A stretch of 64,000 bases of DNA from Pelotomaculum sp. (GCA_003489345.1 DNIT01000188.1:1-64000), one strand, 5' to 3'. Numbered from the stretch's first letter, positions 16,663-24,443 are shown. Program-made: numbers and translations. The notes: generated by a model from the sequence alone, not told the origin.

Positions 16663-17067
16663 TTGGATCAGTGGAACGTATATAAAGCAATAGTGGCGGC
16701 AGGCGGTGCGACCGCCTCTTATTTATTTGGGGGGTGGTCGTCATTGTTGGGGGTTTTGTTGACCTTTGTGGTAGCGGACTATGTAACCGGCATGATGGCC
16801 GCAGGCGTAGAGGGCGGGCTAAACAGTGAAGTTGGGATGAAAGGGATACCGAAGAAGGTATGTATTTTTATCCTTGTTGCTGTTGCCAACCTGGTTGACA
16901 CATCCATAGGGGATGCGCATTTTTTCAGGGATGCAACGATATTCTTCTATCTTGCCAATGAACTGTTGAGCATTATCGAAAACATTGGCAGGATTGGCTT
17001 ACCTATCCCTGATGCAATTAAAAAGGCTGTTGAAGTATTAGGAGGGAAGGGGAAGGCGGGAAAATGA
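16663..17067 (+). CDS. Holin, phage lysis holin_4 family
   Basis: A 134-aa membrane protein with about three to four hydrophobic segments: SYLFGGWSSLLGVLLTFVVADYVTG, KVCIFILVAVANLVDT, then ATIFFYLANELLSIIENIG. This is the classical pattern of toxin-secretion/lysis holins. It makes the hole that lets the amidase reach the wall. The TTG at 16663 is used because upstream in-frame starts overlap the terminator, and an SD GGGGGTGGGAG precedes it. Confidence 0.8.
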   Translation: MDQWNVYKAIVAAGGATASYLFGGWSSLLGVLLTFVVADYVTGMMAAGVEGGLNSEVGMKGIPKKVCIFILVAVANLVDTSIGDAHFFRDATIFFYLANELLSIIENIGRIGLPIPDAIKKAVEVLGGKGKAGK

Positions 17068-17798
17068 ACATCATTGAGGAGCAATACGCTTGGAACGGAG
17101 CGCTATCCTACCGGGACAGCACCAAGTACATTGTCCTGCACCATGAAGCAGGCTGGGGGACAGCGCAGGAAATCCACAGAGAGCACGTCAAGAATGGCTG
17201 GGTAGGCATCGGATATAACTTTTACGTCCGGAAGGATGGATCTATCTATCGTGGCCGACCAATCAATGCCGAGGGCGCACACACGAAGGGGTACAACTCT
17301 GTATCTGTTGGCATCTGCGCGGAAGGTTATTACCATCCCGCGCCGGCCGGGGCAAAGATACAACCGGATAAGGTGATGCCGGAAGCGCAGAAGAAGAGCC
17401 TGGCCGAACTCGTGGCCTATTGCCGCAAGCTATACCCCAACGCTGAGGTTGTAGGGCACCGTGACCTGGTAGCTACGGCCTGCCCGGGAGACTATTTCCC
17501 ATTTGATGAAATTCTGGTGCTGGTGGGCCAGAAAGAAAACCGAGAAGAAGGAGACGATGGAGAAGTGGTAAGGTACCAAAAGCTTAACGATATCCCTAAC
17601 GAATACGGGTTTAGGGGCATCGTAGAAACCTTGATGAACGCGAAAATTGTTAACGGTGATGGGTCTGATAGTACCGGCAATGATGATGTGATTGACCTGA
17701 GCCATGATCAGGTACGTACGCTGGTGTTTTTGTATCGGGGCGGGGCATTCGACCGGCAGCTGATCGCTATGGGATTAGACCCAGCGGTAAATGGTTAG
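17064..17798 (+). CDS. N-acetylmuramoyl-L-alanine amidase (endolysin)
   Basis: A 244-aa endolysin. Amidase_2 domain at about 15-150: IVLHHEAGW with the zinc His, YNFYVRKDGSIYRGRP, HTKGYNSVSVGICAEG, and VVGHRDLVATACPGDYFP with the second His and Cys zinc ligands. The C-terminus (about 175-244), with NEYGFRGIVETLMNAKIV and VRTLVFLYRGGAFDRQL, is a probable cell-wall binding part. It overlaps the holin gene by 4 nt. Confidence 0.88.
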   Translation: MNIIEEQYAWNGALSYRDSTKYIVLHHEAGWGTAQEIHREHVKNGWVGIGYNFYVRKDGSIYRGRPINAEGAHTKGYNSVSVGICAEGYYHPAPAGAKIQPDKVMPEAQKKSLAELVAYCRKLYPNAEVVGHRDLVATACPGDYFPFDEILVLVGQKENREEGDDGEVVRYQKLNDIPNEYGFRGIVETLMNAKIVNGDGSDSTGNDDVIDLSHDQVRTLVFLYRGGAFDRQLIAMGLDPAVNG

Positions 17799-17811
17799 GA
17801 GGTGTAGATAC

Positions 17812-18822
17812 TTGTTTAGTCAAAAACCAATGGCTCTTTTCCCGTATCAAACGCAGGATGTCGCCCCGCAGGCAGAGCTGCCCTGGAATATTACCCAAGT
17901 CAATGCGCCGTCCTTCTGGCAGAAAACCAAAGGGGACGGCGTTGTTGTTGCCATCATCGATACTGGCCTGGACGTTAGTCATGCTGAGTTTGCCGGGCGC
18001 ATTGTGGCCGGTAGGAACTTTACCACCGACAGCGCCGCGGACGCAGACGGCCACGGCACTAATGTAGCCGGCATTATCGGCGGGGCAAATACAGGTGTCG
18101 CTCCCGGGTGCCGGATCATGCCATTGAAAGTGTTCGGCAGTGGAAACGGCTTTGCTTTTCAGGATGCGTTTCGCTATATCCGTGAATACAACAGCAAGGC
18201 AGCTGATGCCGACAAGGTTGTAGCCGTGAACTGCTCATGGGGTGGCTCCTACGACCCAGTCATCCATTACATTATTCGCGAGTTGGTTAACGAGGGTGTG
18301 GGCGTGATCGTTTCGGCCGGAAATGCTGGCGACGGTGACCCAGAAACATCTGAGATATGGAACTGGCCGGGATTCTTGTGGGAGCCGATCACGGTCGGAG
18401 CGCTGAACCAGGACGGGCAGCCGGCAGGCTACAGCTCCAGCTACGATGGCATTGACCTGGGCGCGCCTGGGACGCTGATATACTCTGCCTGGCCAGGTGG
18501 GGGCTACAAGCTCCTGTCAGGTACCAGCATGGCCGCGCCGCACGTCACCGGGGCCTATGCGCTTTTGGTAGCGGCGTTTAAGCAACGTGAGGGGCGGCTG
18601 CCGAGAGGGGATGAGGTTGAGTGCATTCTCTTCAAGCACATCAAGGCTACTGGGGCTGACGAGAGACTATCCGGGACCGGCATCTTGGACTTGACCTATG
18701 AGACCAAGAGGTGGCCGCTGTATCGGGTGCAGACTGGGGCGTTCTATAACGAGGCAGGAGCTGATACTACCAAGGAAAGTCTTGTTGTTGCCGGGTTCTC
18801 TGCCTACAAAGTGAGGTATTAG
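17812..18822 (+). CDS. Subtilisin-like serine protease (S8) in the lysis cassette
   Basis: A 336-aa subtilase with a complete triad: Asp50 (IIDTGLD), His81 (DGHGTNVAG) and Ser about 239 (GTSMAAPHVTGAYALL), plus the oxyanion region VSAGNAGDG. There is no signal peptide. A C-terminal YRVQTGAFYNEAGAD segment recalls the start of a SPOR domain. The TTG start follows AGGAGGTG by 7 nt, directly after the endolysin. It may help lysis, process proteins or act on the host surface. A protease in this spot is unusual. Confidence 0.85.
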   Translation: MFSQKPMALFPYQTQDVAPQAELPWNITQVNAPSFWQKTKGDGVVVAIIDTGLDVSHAEFAGRIVAGRNFTTDSAADADGHGTNVAGIIGGANTGVAPGCRIMPLKVFGSGNGFAFQDAFRYIREYNSKAADADKVVAVNCSWGGSYDPVIHYIIRELVNEGVGVIVSAGNAGDGDPETSEIWNWPGFLWEPITVGALNQDGQPAGYSSSYDGIDLGAPGTLIYSAWPGGGYKLLSGTSMAAPHVTGAYALLVAAFKQREGRLPRGDEVECILFKHIKATGADERLSGTGILDLTYETKRWPLYRVQTGAFYNEAGADTTKESLVVAGFSAYKVRY

Positions 18823-18823
18823 T

Positions 18824-18967
18824 ATGGAAGATTGCAAAGAAAAAGACTGCGATAACTGCCCCAAAGTTACGGAGCTACTACTGGAGAAAAGCAAGTTGTT
18901 TGCTGAGAACAGCAGGCTGCGGCAAATCATCAGCCAGGCAGAGAATGTACTGGCTGCTGCGAAGTAG
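18824..18967 (+). CDS. Small Cys-rich coiled-coil protein
   Basis: A 47-aa protein (MEDCKEKDCDNCPKVTELL) with three Cys near the start, then a charged heptad-like helix. It starts right after the protease stop in the lysis cassette. No known family recognised; no membrane segment, so it is not a spanin of the usual type. Confidence 0.5.
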   Translation: MEDCKEKDCDNCPKVTELLLEKSKLFAENSRLRQIISQAENVLAAAK

Positions 18968-19030
18968 AGAAAGGAATGATCGCATGTACCCCAGTTGCTA
19001 CGGCTAAAGGCACTCAAATATCTATGTAGC

Positions 19031-19062
19031 AAGCCGCTCCCATGGTGGAAGCGGTTATTTTT
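19031..19062 (+). terminator. Probable intrinsic terminator
   Basis: CCGCT-CCCATGGTGG-AAGCGG imperfect hairpin followed by TTATTTTT, 60-90 nt after the small Cys-rich gene. Confidence 0.5.
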
Positions 19063-19109
19063 ACGCCTGAGAGGCAGGTGATGCCCTATCAAGCCGAACG
19101 ACTCATCTG

Positions 19110-19138
19110 TTGACCTGCGCTTTATATGAATTTACAAA
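19110..19138 (+). promoter_or_regulatory. Weak promoter candidate
   Basis: TTGACC, 17-nt spacer, TACAAA, just upstream of the small membrane protein gene. Confidence 0.35.
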
Positions 19139-19156
19139 ACAAAAGGAGATGTTATT

Positions 19157-19480
19157 ATGGATACCATTCTTAGTATGTTTGATCCAGCGGTGTTGATTGG
19201 CCTGAAAGTTGCCTTCTTTGCTATCCTGGGGGATGCCGCGCTTGGTTGGCTGTTTGCTTTTTCGCAGGGCTCCTTTGACATCCGGGAGGTACCCCGATTC
19301 CTTCGGACTAACCTGTTGCCGTATATGGGAGCGCTGGTAATTACGGCGCTTTTGTCACTCCTAGGGGATGACTACAAGGCGGTATTTTTTGTGGTGACGG
19401 CCATTGTGACCGCTAAATTTGGCGTAGAGGCATTGAAGGATAAGTTGGTGAGGTATTTCAAGCCAACATCTGAGCCGTAA
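19157..19480 (+). CDS. Small membrane protein, possible second holin
   Basis: A 107-aa protein with two or three hydrophobic helices: GLKVAFFAILGDAALGWLFAF, LLPYMGALVITALLSLLG, AVFFVVTAIVTAKFGVEAL. It lies in the lysis region after a terminator and before another, so it is its own unit. A holin or antiholin role is inferred from position and topology only. Confidence 0.55.
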   Translation: MDTILSMFDPAVLIGLKVAFFAILGDAALGWLFAFSQGSFDIREVPRFLRTNLLPYMGALVITALLSLLGDDYKAVFFVVTAIVTAKFGVEALKDKLVRYFKPTSEP

Positions 19481-19532
19481 GAGTTGTCCATTATGTGCTT
19501 ATAATATAAGTAGAAAAAGTACAGAGACAAAG

Positions 19533-19562
19533 GGCCGCTTCCTTCGGGAGGCGGTCTTTTTT
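19533..19562 (+). terminator. Intrinsic terminator ending the late region
   Basis: GGCCGCTTCC-TTCG-GGAGGCGGTC followed by TTTTTT. Confidence 0.8.
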
Positions 19563-19637
19563 GTTTACTGAAGGAAATTATCTGTAATATATTAACAATT
19601 AGAAAATATCTTATAAAACTAAAAGAGGTGTTTCCTA

Positions 19638-19775
19638 ATGCCCGTTGAAAAAAGAGAGAGACCAGTAATCAAGGGAAATGATGCAAAACGGTTCTTAGAA
19701 GAAGAAAAGAAAGTTAATGAAAGGCTAAAAAATCACGTTGCCAAAAAACAACAAAATGCACCAAAAAGTAATTAA
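19638..19775 (+). CDS. Small basic protein, paralog of the 19877 gene
   Basis: A 45-aa protein, MPVEKRERPVIKGNDAKRFL then EEEKKVNERL, clearly related to the N-terminal half of the next small gene (RERPV-x-G-x-DA-x-RFL-x-EEK). AAAAGAGGTG is the SD. Family unknown to me. The tandem pair sits directly upstream of a GNAT gene, suggesting a toxin-partner unit with a duplicated partner. Confidence 0.5.
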   Translation: MPVEKRERPVIKGNDAKRFLEEEKKVNERLKNHVAKKQQNAPKSN

Positions 19776-19797
19776 ATATCATTTGGTAAATAATAGC

Positions 19798-19825
19798 TTG
19801 ATTAATGTATTTTTATGGTTATAAT
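19798..19825 (+). promoter_or_regulatory. Promoter of small-protein/GNAT pair
   Basis: TTGATT, 16-nt spacer, TATAAT. It lies between the two paralogous small genes in an AT-rich stretch. Confidence 0.6.
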
Positions 19826-19876
19826 TAATTATACAATTAAATATAAAAAATTTTATAATGGAGGGAGGTGTGTGCG

Positions 19877-20053
19877 ATGGCAGTAAGTCTACGGGAAAGG
19901 CCCGTTCTTAGGGGCAAGGATGCTGAAAGATTCCTTTCCGAAGAAAAGAGGGTAGACGAATGCCGCGCACGATTAAGCAAGGGGAAGGGTCAAGATGCTG
20001 AACCCATACCGGTAAGAAATAAAAAGACTGTGCGTCTATGTCTAACAGAGTAA
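19877..20053 (+). CDS. Small protein co-translated with GNAT gene (possible antitoxin)
   Basis: A 58-aa charged protein: MAVSLRERPVLRGKDAERFL then SEEKRVDECRARL. GGAGGGAGGTG precedes the start. Its last 16 nt overlap the start of the GNAT gene, a tight coupling common in toxin-antitoxin pairs. It is a paralog of the 45-aa gene at 19638. It is not an obvious ribbon-helix-helix or DUF1778 antitoxin, so if it is an antitoxin it is of another type. Confidence 0.5.
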   Translation: MAVSLRERPVLRGKDAERFLSEEKRVDECRARLSKGKGQDAEPIPVRNKKTVRLCLTE

Positions 20054-20562
20054 ACCCTACATCACTCCGCTTTCATCCCATCGCAGAGCAAGATCACACA
20101 TATTGTCAGAGTTTTTCTAGTGGCAACCAAAGCATGGACAGCTTTTTGAAAGAAGAAGCTTATTATAGGCATATATTAAGAGAAGGTAGCAGTACCTTGA
20201 TAATGCTTAATAGTGAGTTGGTTGGTTATTTTACCTTACAAAGAAAAGATATTCAACTGCAGGATGGGGTAGCAGAAGTAAGGAGTAGTTTAGATATTGC
20301 GAGGTTGGCAGTTTCAGAGCCAATGCAAAACAAAGGCATTGGTGAAGCAACCATTAAGCTCATTAAAGAGATAGCTAATATGATTAATGAGCGGTATATT
20401 ACGCTTGATGCGCTTTTTGAAAAAAGAGAGTGGTATCGCAAGCTAGGGTTTAAACCGGCAATTGAGCAGGAGTATGAAACAGAATGCGAAGATTCGCTTG
20501 TTTATATGTATCTTGATACCTACGATCCGAAACTCATAGAGGATTACTTTGAAAATCCATAG
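20038..20562 (+). CDS. GNAT-family N-acetyltransferase (TacT-like)
   Basis: A 174-aa GNAT. The N-terminal FSSGNQSMDSFLKEEA corresponds to the CG-x-LD-x-FL-x-A start of TacT-type acetyltransferase toxins. LDIARLAVSEPMQNKGIGEATI is the acetyl-CoA binding motif, and REWYRKLGFKPA is the usual C-terminal WYxKxGF. It overlaps the small upstream gene and is followed at once by a terminator. It could be a tRNA-acetylating toxin or an ordinary acetyltransferase. Confidence 0.7.
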   Translation: MSNRVNPTSLRFHPIAEQDHTYCQSFSSGNQSMDSFLKEEAYYRHILREGSSTLIMLNSELVGYFTLQRKDIQLQDGVAEVRSSLDIARLAVSEPMQNKGIGEATIKLIKEIANMINERYITLDALFEKREWYRKLGFKPAIEQEYETECEDSLVYMYLDTYDPKLIEDYFENP

Positions 20563-20585
20563 ACCGCCTCCGGGCGGTTTTTCTT
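20563..20585 (+). terminator. Intrinsic terminator
   Basis: ACCGCC-TCCG-GGCGGT followed by TTTTCTTT, directly after the GNAT stop. Confidence 0.8.
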
Positions 20586-20601
20586 TGCAATCAAATATCC
20601 C

Positions 20602-20904
20602 TCACTTTGGCTTCAGCTCAAACCTTCCACAACTTTGTGTTTCCGGATCGCCCCCCTTAAGAGCGTCCTGCAACCCTTCAAGCCCAATCAGTTTAACGAT
20701 CTCCATTACCGGGACAACCGGGGGAATGCGTTTTTCCATGTTTCCATATGCCTTGATACTAACTACACAGCCATATTTTACCTCTGTTTTTCCTTTAATG
20801 GGGACAAAAAATTTACAATGCTTGCAGCGGTGAACTGCCTTCTGTCGCATATCGGGGAGATACATCCGGTGCTTCTCCCACAAAACATTACTTTTATCTG
20901 CCAT
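20602..20904 (-). CDS. Small Cys-containing protein downstream of Y-family polymerase
   Basis: A 100-aa protein, MYLPDMRQKAVHRCKHCKFF, then YGCVV and TQSCGRFE, with a probable four-Cys metal site. It overlaps the end of the polymerase gene by 11 nt and is transcribed with it. Small genes of this kind often accompany phage or mobile-element Y-family polymerases. Function unknown. Confidence 0.6.
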   Translation of the reverse strand: MADKSNVLWEKHRMYLPDMRQKAVHRCKHCKFFVPIKGKTEVKYGCVVSIKAYGNMEKRIPPVVPVMEIVKLIGLEGLQDALKGGDPETQSCGRFELKPK

Positions 20905-22084
20905 ACTTCAAACTGTCCTCCGTGAGTGATATGCCCCTGAAAATTGCGCTTTCGCCAAATCGATCCCGTATAGCGTCACAAGCTTTGACCATTTTCTCCT
21001 GACGCTCTTCCCAACCGAAAAGGTCAAACTGCTGGTGTTCCTTCTTGACGAGATTGCTGAACGTCACGCCAACAAGCCTTGTCGGCCATGATTCATTCCA
21101 GTGTTTCGACAGAAGTCTGCAGGCCGTTTGGTAGATATCGTCGGGAAGATCAGTATACTCCCTCATAGTCATTGCCCTAGATAAACAATTGAACTGCGTA
21201 TCCCGAAGTGTCAAAAAAACCGTTCGTCCTACATAACCGCCCTGGCGGACCCGCCTTGATACCATCTCACTTAGTTCTAAGATAACCACTTTGATCTTCT
21301 CAAAGCCCCGAAGGTCACGCGGAAGAGTTCTCTGTTGTCCGATGCTTTTGGATGTGTCCAAAGATGTGGGAGTGACAGGAGAATGGTCTATCCCTTGGGC
21401 GCAATACCAGAGCATTTCACCATTTTTCCCCCAGCGTTTTTTTAATATCTCTACCGGAAAACTTGCTAGGTCCCCAATTGTATGGATGTTAAAGCGGTGC
21501 AAGTGGCGTTCATATCTGGGACCTATTCCGAACAACTCCCTAACGGGCTTGTCATAAAAAGCTTTTCTGTAATCCTCCACCGTTTTCAATATGGTCAAGC
21601 CGTTTGGTTTCTGTAGGCCGGCTGCCATTTTTGCGATCAATTTGTTCGGGCCGATACCTATGCTGCACATTATCCCGACCTCATTCCGGATTCTCTCTTT
21701 TATTCTTATGGCGATTTCTAAAGGCGTGCCGAATAAGTGAATGACACCAGTCAGATCCATAAAAGCCTCATCAATGGAAAACGGCTCAACTAGGTCCGTG
21801 AAGTCCCGCATGATCTTAAGAATCCGGGTTGAGTATTCAACATAAAGCGAATAGTCAGGCTTGAAAAAGAACGCATCCGGGCATAACCGTTTCGCTTCCC
21901 AAAGCGCCATGCCGGTTTTGATCCCAACCGCCTTGGCCGGATAGGACGCAGCCAGAACAATACCGGTACGCCTCTCCGGATCGCCGGCAACTATCACCTC
22001 TTTGCCTTGCAGCTCTGGTTGCTCGGCGATATGGCAGGATGCGAAAAAGCTATTGGCATCGGCAAGCAGTATGACTCGTTTCAT
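20894..22084 (-). CDS. Y-family DNA polymerase (DinB/UvrX-like)
   Basis: A 396-aa error-prone polymerase. The catalytic acidic residues are seen in ILLADANSFFASC (DxN variant) and SIDEAFMDLTG (the DE pair). The HhH thumb is FGIGPRYERHLHRFNIHTIGDL and the C-terminal clamp-binding motif is QFDLFG. It makes DNA past lesions and raises mutation under damage. The promoter at 22126-22154 overlaps a variant SOS box at its start side, so induction by DNA damage is likely. Confidence 0.88.
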   Translation of the reverse strand: MKRVILLADANSFFASCHIAEQPELQGKEVIVAGDPERRTGIVLAASYPAKAVGIKTGMALWEAKRLCPDAFFFKPDYSLYVEYSTRILKIMRDFTDLVEPFSIDEAFMDLTGVIHLFGTPLEIAIRIKERIRNEVGIMCSIGIGPNKLIAKMAAGLQKPNGLTILKTVEDYRKAFYDKPVRELFGIGPRYERHLHRFNIHTIGDLASFPVEILKKRWGKNGEMLWYCAQGIDHSPVTPTSLDTSKSIGQQRTLPRDLRGFEKIKVVILELSEMVSRRVRQGGYVGRTVFLTLRDTQFNCLSRAMTMREYTDLPDDIYQTACRLLSKHWNESWPTRLVGVTFSNLVKKEHQQFDLFGWEERQEKMVKACDAIRDRFGESAIFRGISLTEDSLKYGR

Positions 22085-22105
22085 AGGATCACCCTCTTAT
22101 ATCCT

Positions 22106-22119
22106 CAAACATGTGTTTG
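22106..22119. promoter_or_regulatory. Variant SOS (LexA/DinR) box
   Basis: CAAACATGTGTTTG matches 12 of 14 positions of the Bacillus-type consensus CGAACRNRYGTTYC. It lies just downstream of the -10 of the polymerase promoter. Confidence 0.5.
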
Positions 22120-22125
22120 GTGGTA

Positions 22126-22154
22126 ATTATATGGTGTATTCTTTCATTCATCAA
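22126..22154 (-). promoter_or_regulatory. Promoter of Y-family polymerase
   Basis: TTGATG, 17-nt spacer, TATAAT on the minus strand. Confidence 0.7.
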
Positions 22155-22203
22155 CAGGTATATCTTGGATTGTATTTGGTAGGCTACAGTGAGCAGAGAT
22201 ATT

Positions 22204-22247
22204 TCACGAATACGAGAAAAATATCTTGACTATTCACGTATTCGTGA
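22204..22247. promoter_or_regulatory. Two-site operator overlapping a plus-strand promoter
   Basis: TCACGAATACGAGA (22204-22217) and the palindrome TCACGTATTCGTGA (22234-22247) are related 14-mers, 30 bp apart. The second fills the spacer of the promoter TTGACT-16-TACAAT (22226-22253). A dimeric repressor is implied; which one is unknown. Confidence 0.6.
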
Positions 22248-22253
22248 TACAAT
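22226..22253 (+). promoter_or_regulatory. Promoter of the 22285 operon
   Basis: TTGACT, 16-nt spacer, TACAAT, with an operator inside the spacer. Confidence 0.7.
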
Positions 22254-22284
22254 AGAACCATAAAGAGGAAGGGGTGCAGTAAAA

Positions 22285-22683
22285 ATGAAATACGCCTACA
22301 AAACCCGCTACGGCAGCCCTGAAGCCGCAAAAGTAAAGGCCGCAGGAGCCAAATGGAATCCGGACATGAAACTCTGGCTCTCCGAAACCCCAGTTGATGG
22401 ACTGGAAGCGGTACAACCGAATCATACATACGTTTGGAAAATGTACAATGAAAAGAATGGACAACCAGCCACCCGCACGGTCAACAACCTGCGGATGTAT
22501 GACCCTGAGAAAATTCCGGATGAAGCCGTCGCTGGACTCATCGGCCATGTCAACGATGGAACCTTCCTGGGGGCCTGCTGCGTAGAGGCGATCAAGCTCT
22601 ATACGGAGACCAGGAAGCGCGGCCTGGACACCCAATATTTCTGGTCTACCCCTGATTGGGAAGACAAACTCAAGGAGGAATAA
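22285..22683 (+). CDS. Hypothetical protein with DUF5710-like start
   Basis: A 132-aa protein. VKAAGAKWNPDMKLWLSETP near the N-terminus resembles the short 'GAKWdpekKvWy' motif of DUF5710 and related phage proteins. The rest is unassigned, with one CC pair (GACCVEA). First gene behind a tightly repressed-looking promoter, with the gene at 22687 directly downstream. Confidence 0.5.
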   Translation: MKYAYKTRYGSPEAAKVKAAGAKWNPDMKLWLSETPVDGLEAVQPNHTYVWKMYNEKNGQPATRTVNNLRMYDPEKIPDEAVAGLIGHVNDGTFLGACCVEAIKLYTETRKRGLDTQYFWSTPDWEDKLKEE

Positions 22684-22686
22684 CCG

Positions 22687-23166
22687 GTGATAAAAGAAAA
22701 GATTCGAGCCGGAATAAATAAAGCCACCCCTCCGATGGTGACATTCGCCGAAAACGAGGCTGGAAAGACCAGGCTGGCGCAGTATCTCATCTCCGGCATG
22801 CTTGCCAAGATAGAAGCCGGATTAGACCTGGACGCTATAGATTATGATGTTATTGTTGCGGCCCGAATAGAGAATGGCATCATAGATGCCCTGAAGCTGC
22901 GCAGGGGTGAAAACCCTGACGCAGGCGGGCTGTTGAATTGGCTGGATGCCTGCAGCCTGCCGGTGGAGTACAATTTCCCTTGGGAGCAAACCAAAAAAGA
23001 GGTGATGACGATCCAGGAAGCCGCGCGCCTCTGGGATCAGGAAACCAGCACGATACGAAAAGCCTGCCTTGCTGGTAGGTTCACAGAAGAAGAAGCATGG
23101 AAATCTGGCGGCACCTGGTTGGTCACCGCCGTTGGTATGGAGAGGTTATATGGGAAAAAACAATGA
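22687..23166 (+). CDS. Protein with C-terminal excisionase-like HTH
   Basis: A 159-aa protein. The C-terminal ~50 residues, MTIQEAARLWDQETSTIRKA then WLVTAVGMERLYG, form an excisionase/MerR-type winged HTH. The N-terminal part is helical and unassigned. It is second in the operon under the 22226 promoter. Likely DNA-binding; excisionase for the serine integrase is possible but unproven. Confidence 0.55.
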   Translation: MIKEKIRAGINKATPPMVTFAENEAGKTRLAQYLISGMLAKIEAGLDLDAIDYDVIVAARIENGIIDALKLRRGENPDAGGLLNWLDACSLPVEYNFPWEQTKKEVMTIQEAARLWDQETSTIRKACLAGRFTEEEAWKSGGTWLVTAVGMERLYGKKQ

Positions 23167-23471
23167 CCCCGGCAAAAGCCTGGGTCTCTCCTTATAGGTA
23201 GGCTATCGTAAAATCATACACGTTTCAATTCCCTTCGGGCACACTACAGGGTTAATTATATCTTCTTTCTGTTTGCAGGACAACCCCGGCTTGTGCAGGT
23301 GCTGGCTGGCGCTGTTATGTGTGTGGGGTGGTGGGCGGTGTAGTATCTACCACATCGCAGACGTCCGCTATTTATAATATATACCGAACACATAAAAATC
23401 CCTCCTCTGCTGCAGGATTTTACAAGATATTGCAGAATAAATCAGCATAATTTTCTTTGGAGGGGTATAAA
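23167..23471. other. Non-coding stretch
   Basis: A hairpin GACCCCGGC-AAAA-GCCTGGGTC (23165-23186) follows the HTH gene but has a poor T tract. The rest has G/T-rich and AT-rich parts with no convincing ORF, RNA gene or consensus promoter. GTTTCAATTCCC and CCTTATAGGTAGG recall CRISPR repeat pieces but do not repeat. Confidence 0.4.
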
Positions 23472-23747
23472 ATGGAGGATAAAAAACCTATACGGATATA
23501 CTGTAATCGTGTTAGTATTGGATTAAGCACATTCGATATCACCCTTGCTCTTGCCTCTTCCTTTAAGGGTGGAGAGCCAGACCCGGAAGATATTGTAGCA
23601 GAAGTCATTATGAGCCCGCAACACGCAAAAGCATTTGCGGTTGCACTGGGCAATAATATTAGAGATTATGAAAAGATTTATGGTGATATTAATTTAAATC
23701 CTAATCAATCCGCTTTAGAAGAAATTACGAAGCAACAGAATGATTAG
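23472..23747 (+). CDS. DUF3467 protein
   Basis: A 91-aa protein. The VSIGLSTFDITLALASSF and VIMSPQHAKAFAVALGNNIRDYEKIYG segments are the DUF3467 signature. Start at the ATG 7 nt after GGAGGGG. It leads a three-gene set with a PBECR-like nuclease and a DUF2283 protein. Molecular role unknown. Confidence 0.7.
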   Translation: MEDKKPIRIYCNRVSIGLSTFDITLALASSFKGGEPDPEDIVAEVIMSPQHAKAFAVALGNNIRDYEKIYGDINLNPNQSALEEITKQQND

Positions 23748-23762
23748 ATCCGAGGTGGGCTT

Positions 23763-24098
23763 ATGTTTACGACAAAAGATCCACTCGGCAGGAATGTAGT
23801 GTTGAAGGCAAGTACATGGAATGTTCATATCGTAAAAGGCCACAATGAAATGTATAAACAAGAAAATTTAGTAAGAAAAGTAATCGAAAGGCCAGCGTTC
23901 ATCTTGAAAGACAGGGATTCAGATGACAGAGATAATTATTTTGATCTTTGCCATCATCCCAAAAACGGCTCTCTCTCAATTCTGAAAGTGGTTGTAGAGT
24001 TTTCTGATAGCACTGGTGATGTGGTTACCGCATATCCTATTAAAAACACCATCACTCAAGCAACCACAGTAAGGGGTGTAGTCTATGAGCGCCCGTAG
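23763..24098 (+). CDS. PBECR/RelE-like nuclease candidate
   Basis: A 111-aa protein: DPLGRNVVLKASTWNVHIVK with GHNEM, then VRKVIERPAFILKDRDSDDR and VVVEFSDSTGDVVTAYPIK. It matches the phage Barnase-EndoU-colicin-RelE-like (PBECR) nuclease pattern, with His residues and a C-terminal VVTAYP strand. The 3' end overlaps the DUF2283 gene by 14 nt. Probable RNase toxin; subfamily not assigned. Confidence 0.55.
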   Translation: MFTTKDPLGRNVVLKASTWNVHIVKGHNEMYKQENLVRKVIERPAFILKDRDSDDRDNYFDLCHHPKNGSLSILKVVVEFSDSTGDVVTAYPIKNTITQATTVRGVVYERP

Positions 24099-24327
24099 GA
24101 GAAAGCTTACCCTGAATTACGACAAAGAGCATGATGTTATGTATGTGTCTTTAGGGGCACCTAAGCCGTCATATTGTGACGATGATATTGAGGGGGTGCT
24201 TATTCGGCGTTCCCTGGAAAGCAATAGACTATCCGGCGTTACGATAATGGACTTTTCCAGGAAAACCAAAGAGCAACTAAAGCGGATAATCCCGTTTAAC
24301 TTGGATATAAGCGAACTGTATAGATAA
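24085..24327 (+). CDS. DUF2283 protein, possible antitoxin
   Basis: An 80-aa protein: LTLNYDKEHDVMYVSLGAP and LSGVTIMDFSRK fit DUF2283. DUF2283 genes often sit next to small nuclease-like toxins. Here the gene overlaps the PBECR-like gene, and a terminator follows, closing the unit. Confidence 0.65.
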   Translation: MSARRRKLTLNYDKEHDVMYVSLGAPKPSYCDDDIEGVLIRRSLESNRLSGVTIMDFSRKTKEQLKRIIPFNLDISELYR

Positions 24328-24359
24328 TGCTAAGTTAAAATAAACCAAAAGAATGCGAC

Positions 24360-24385
24360 AGCCCGGCGGTAGCCGGGCTTTGTTT
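24360..24385 (+). terminator. Intrinsic terminator
   Basis: AGCCCGGC-GGTA-GCCGGGCT followed by TTGTTT. Confidence 0.75.
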
Positions 24386-24443
24386 AGCATCCGCGTTTGT
24401 GTTACAGTTTAGTATTATTGCAATAGAACTTTGATGGAAAGGC

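Noticed and set aside
23190..23240. CRISPR-like words CCTTATAGGTAGG and GTTTCAATTCCC
   Set aside because: They do not recur at a repeat-spacer period and no cas genes are near, so there is no array.
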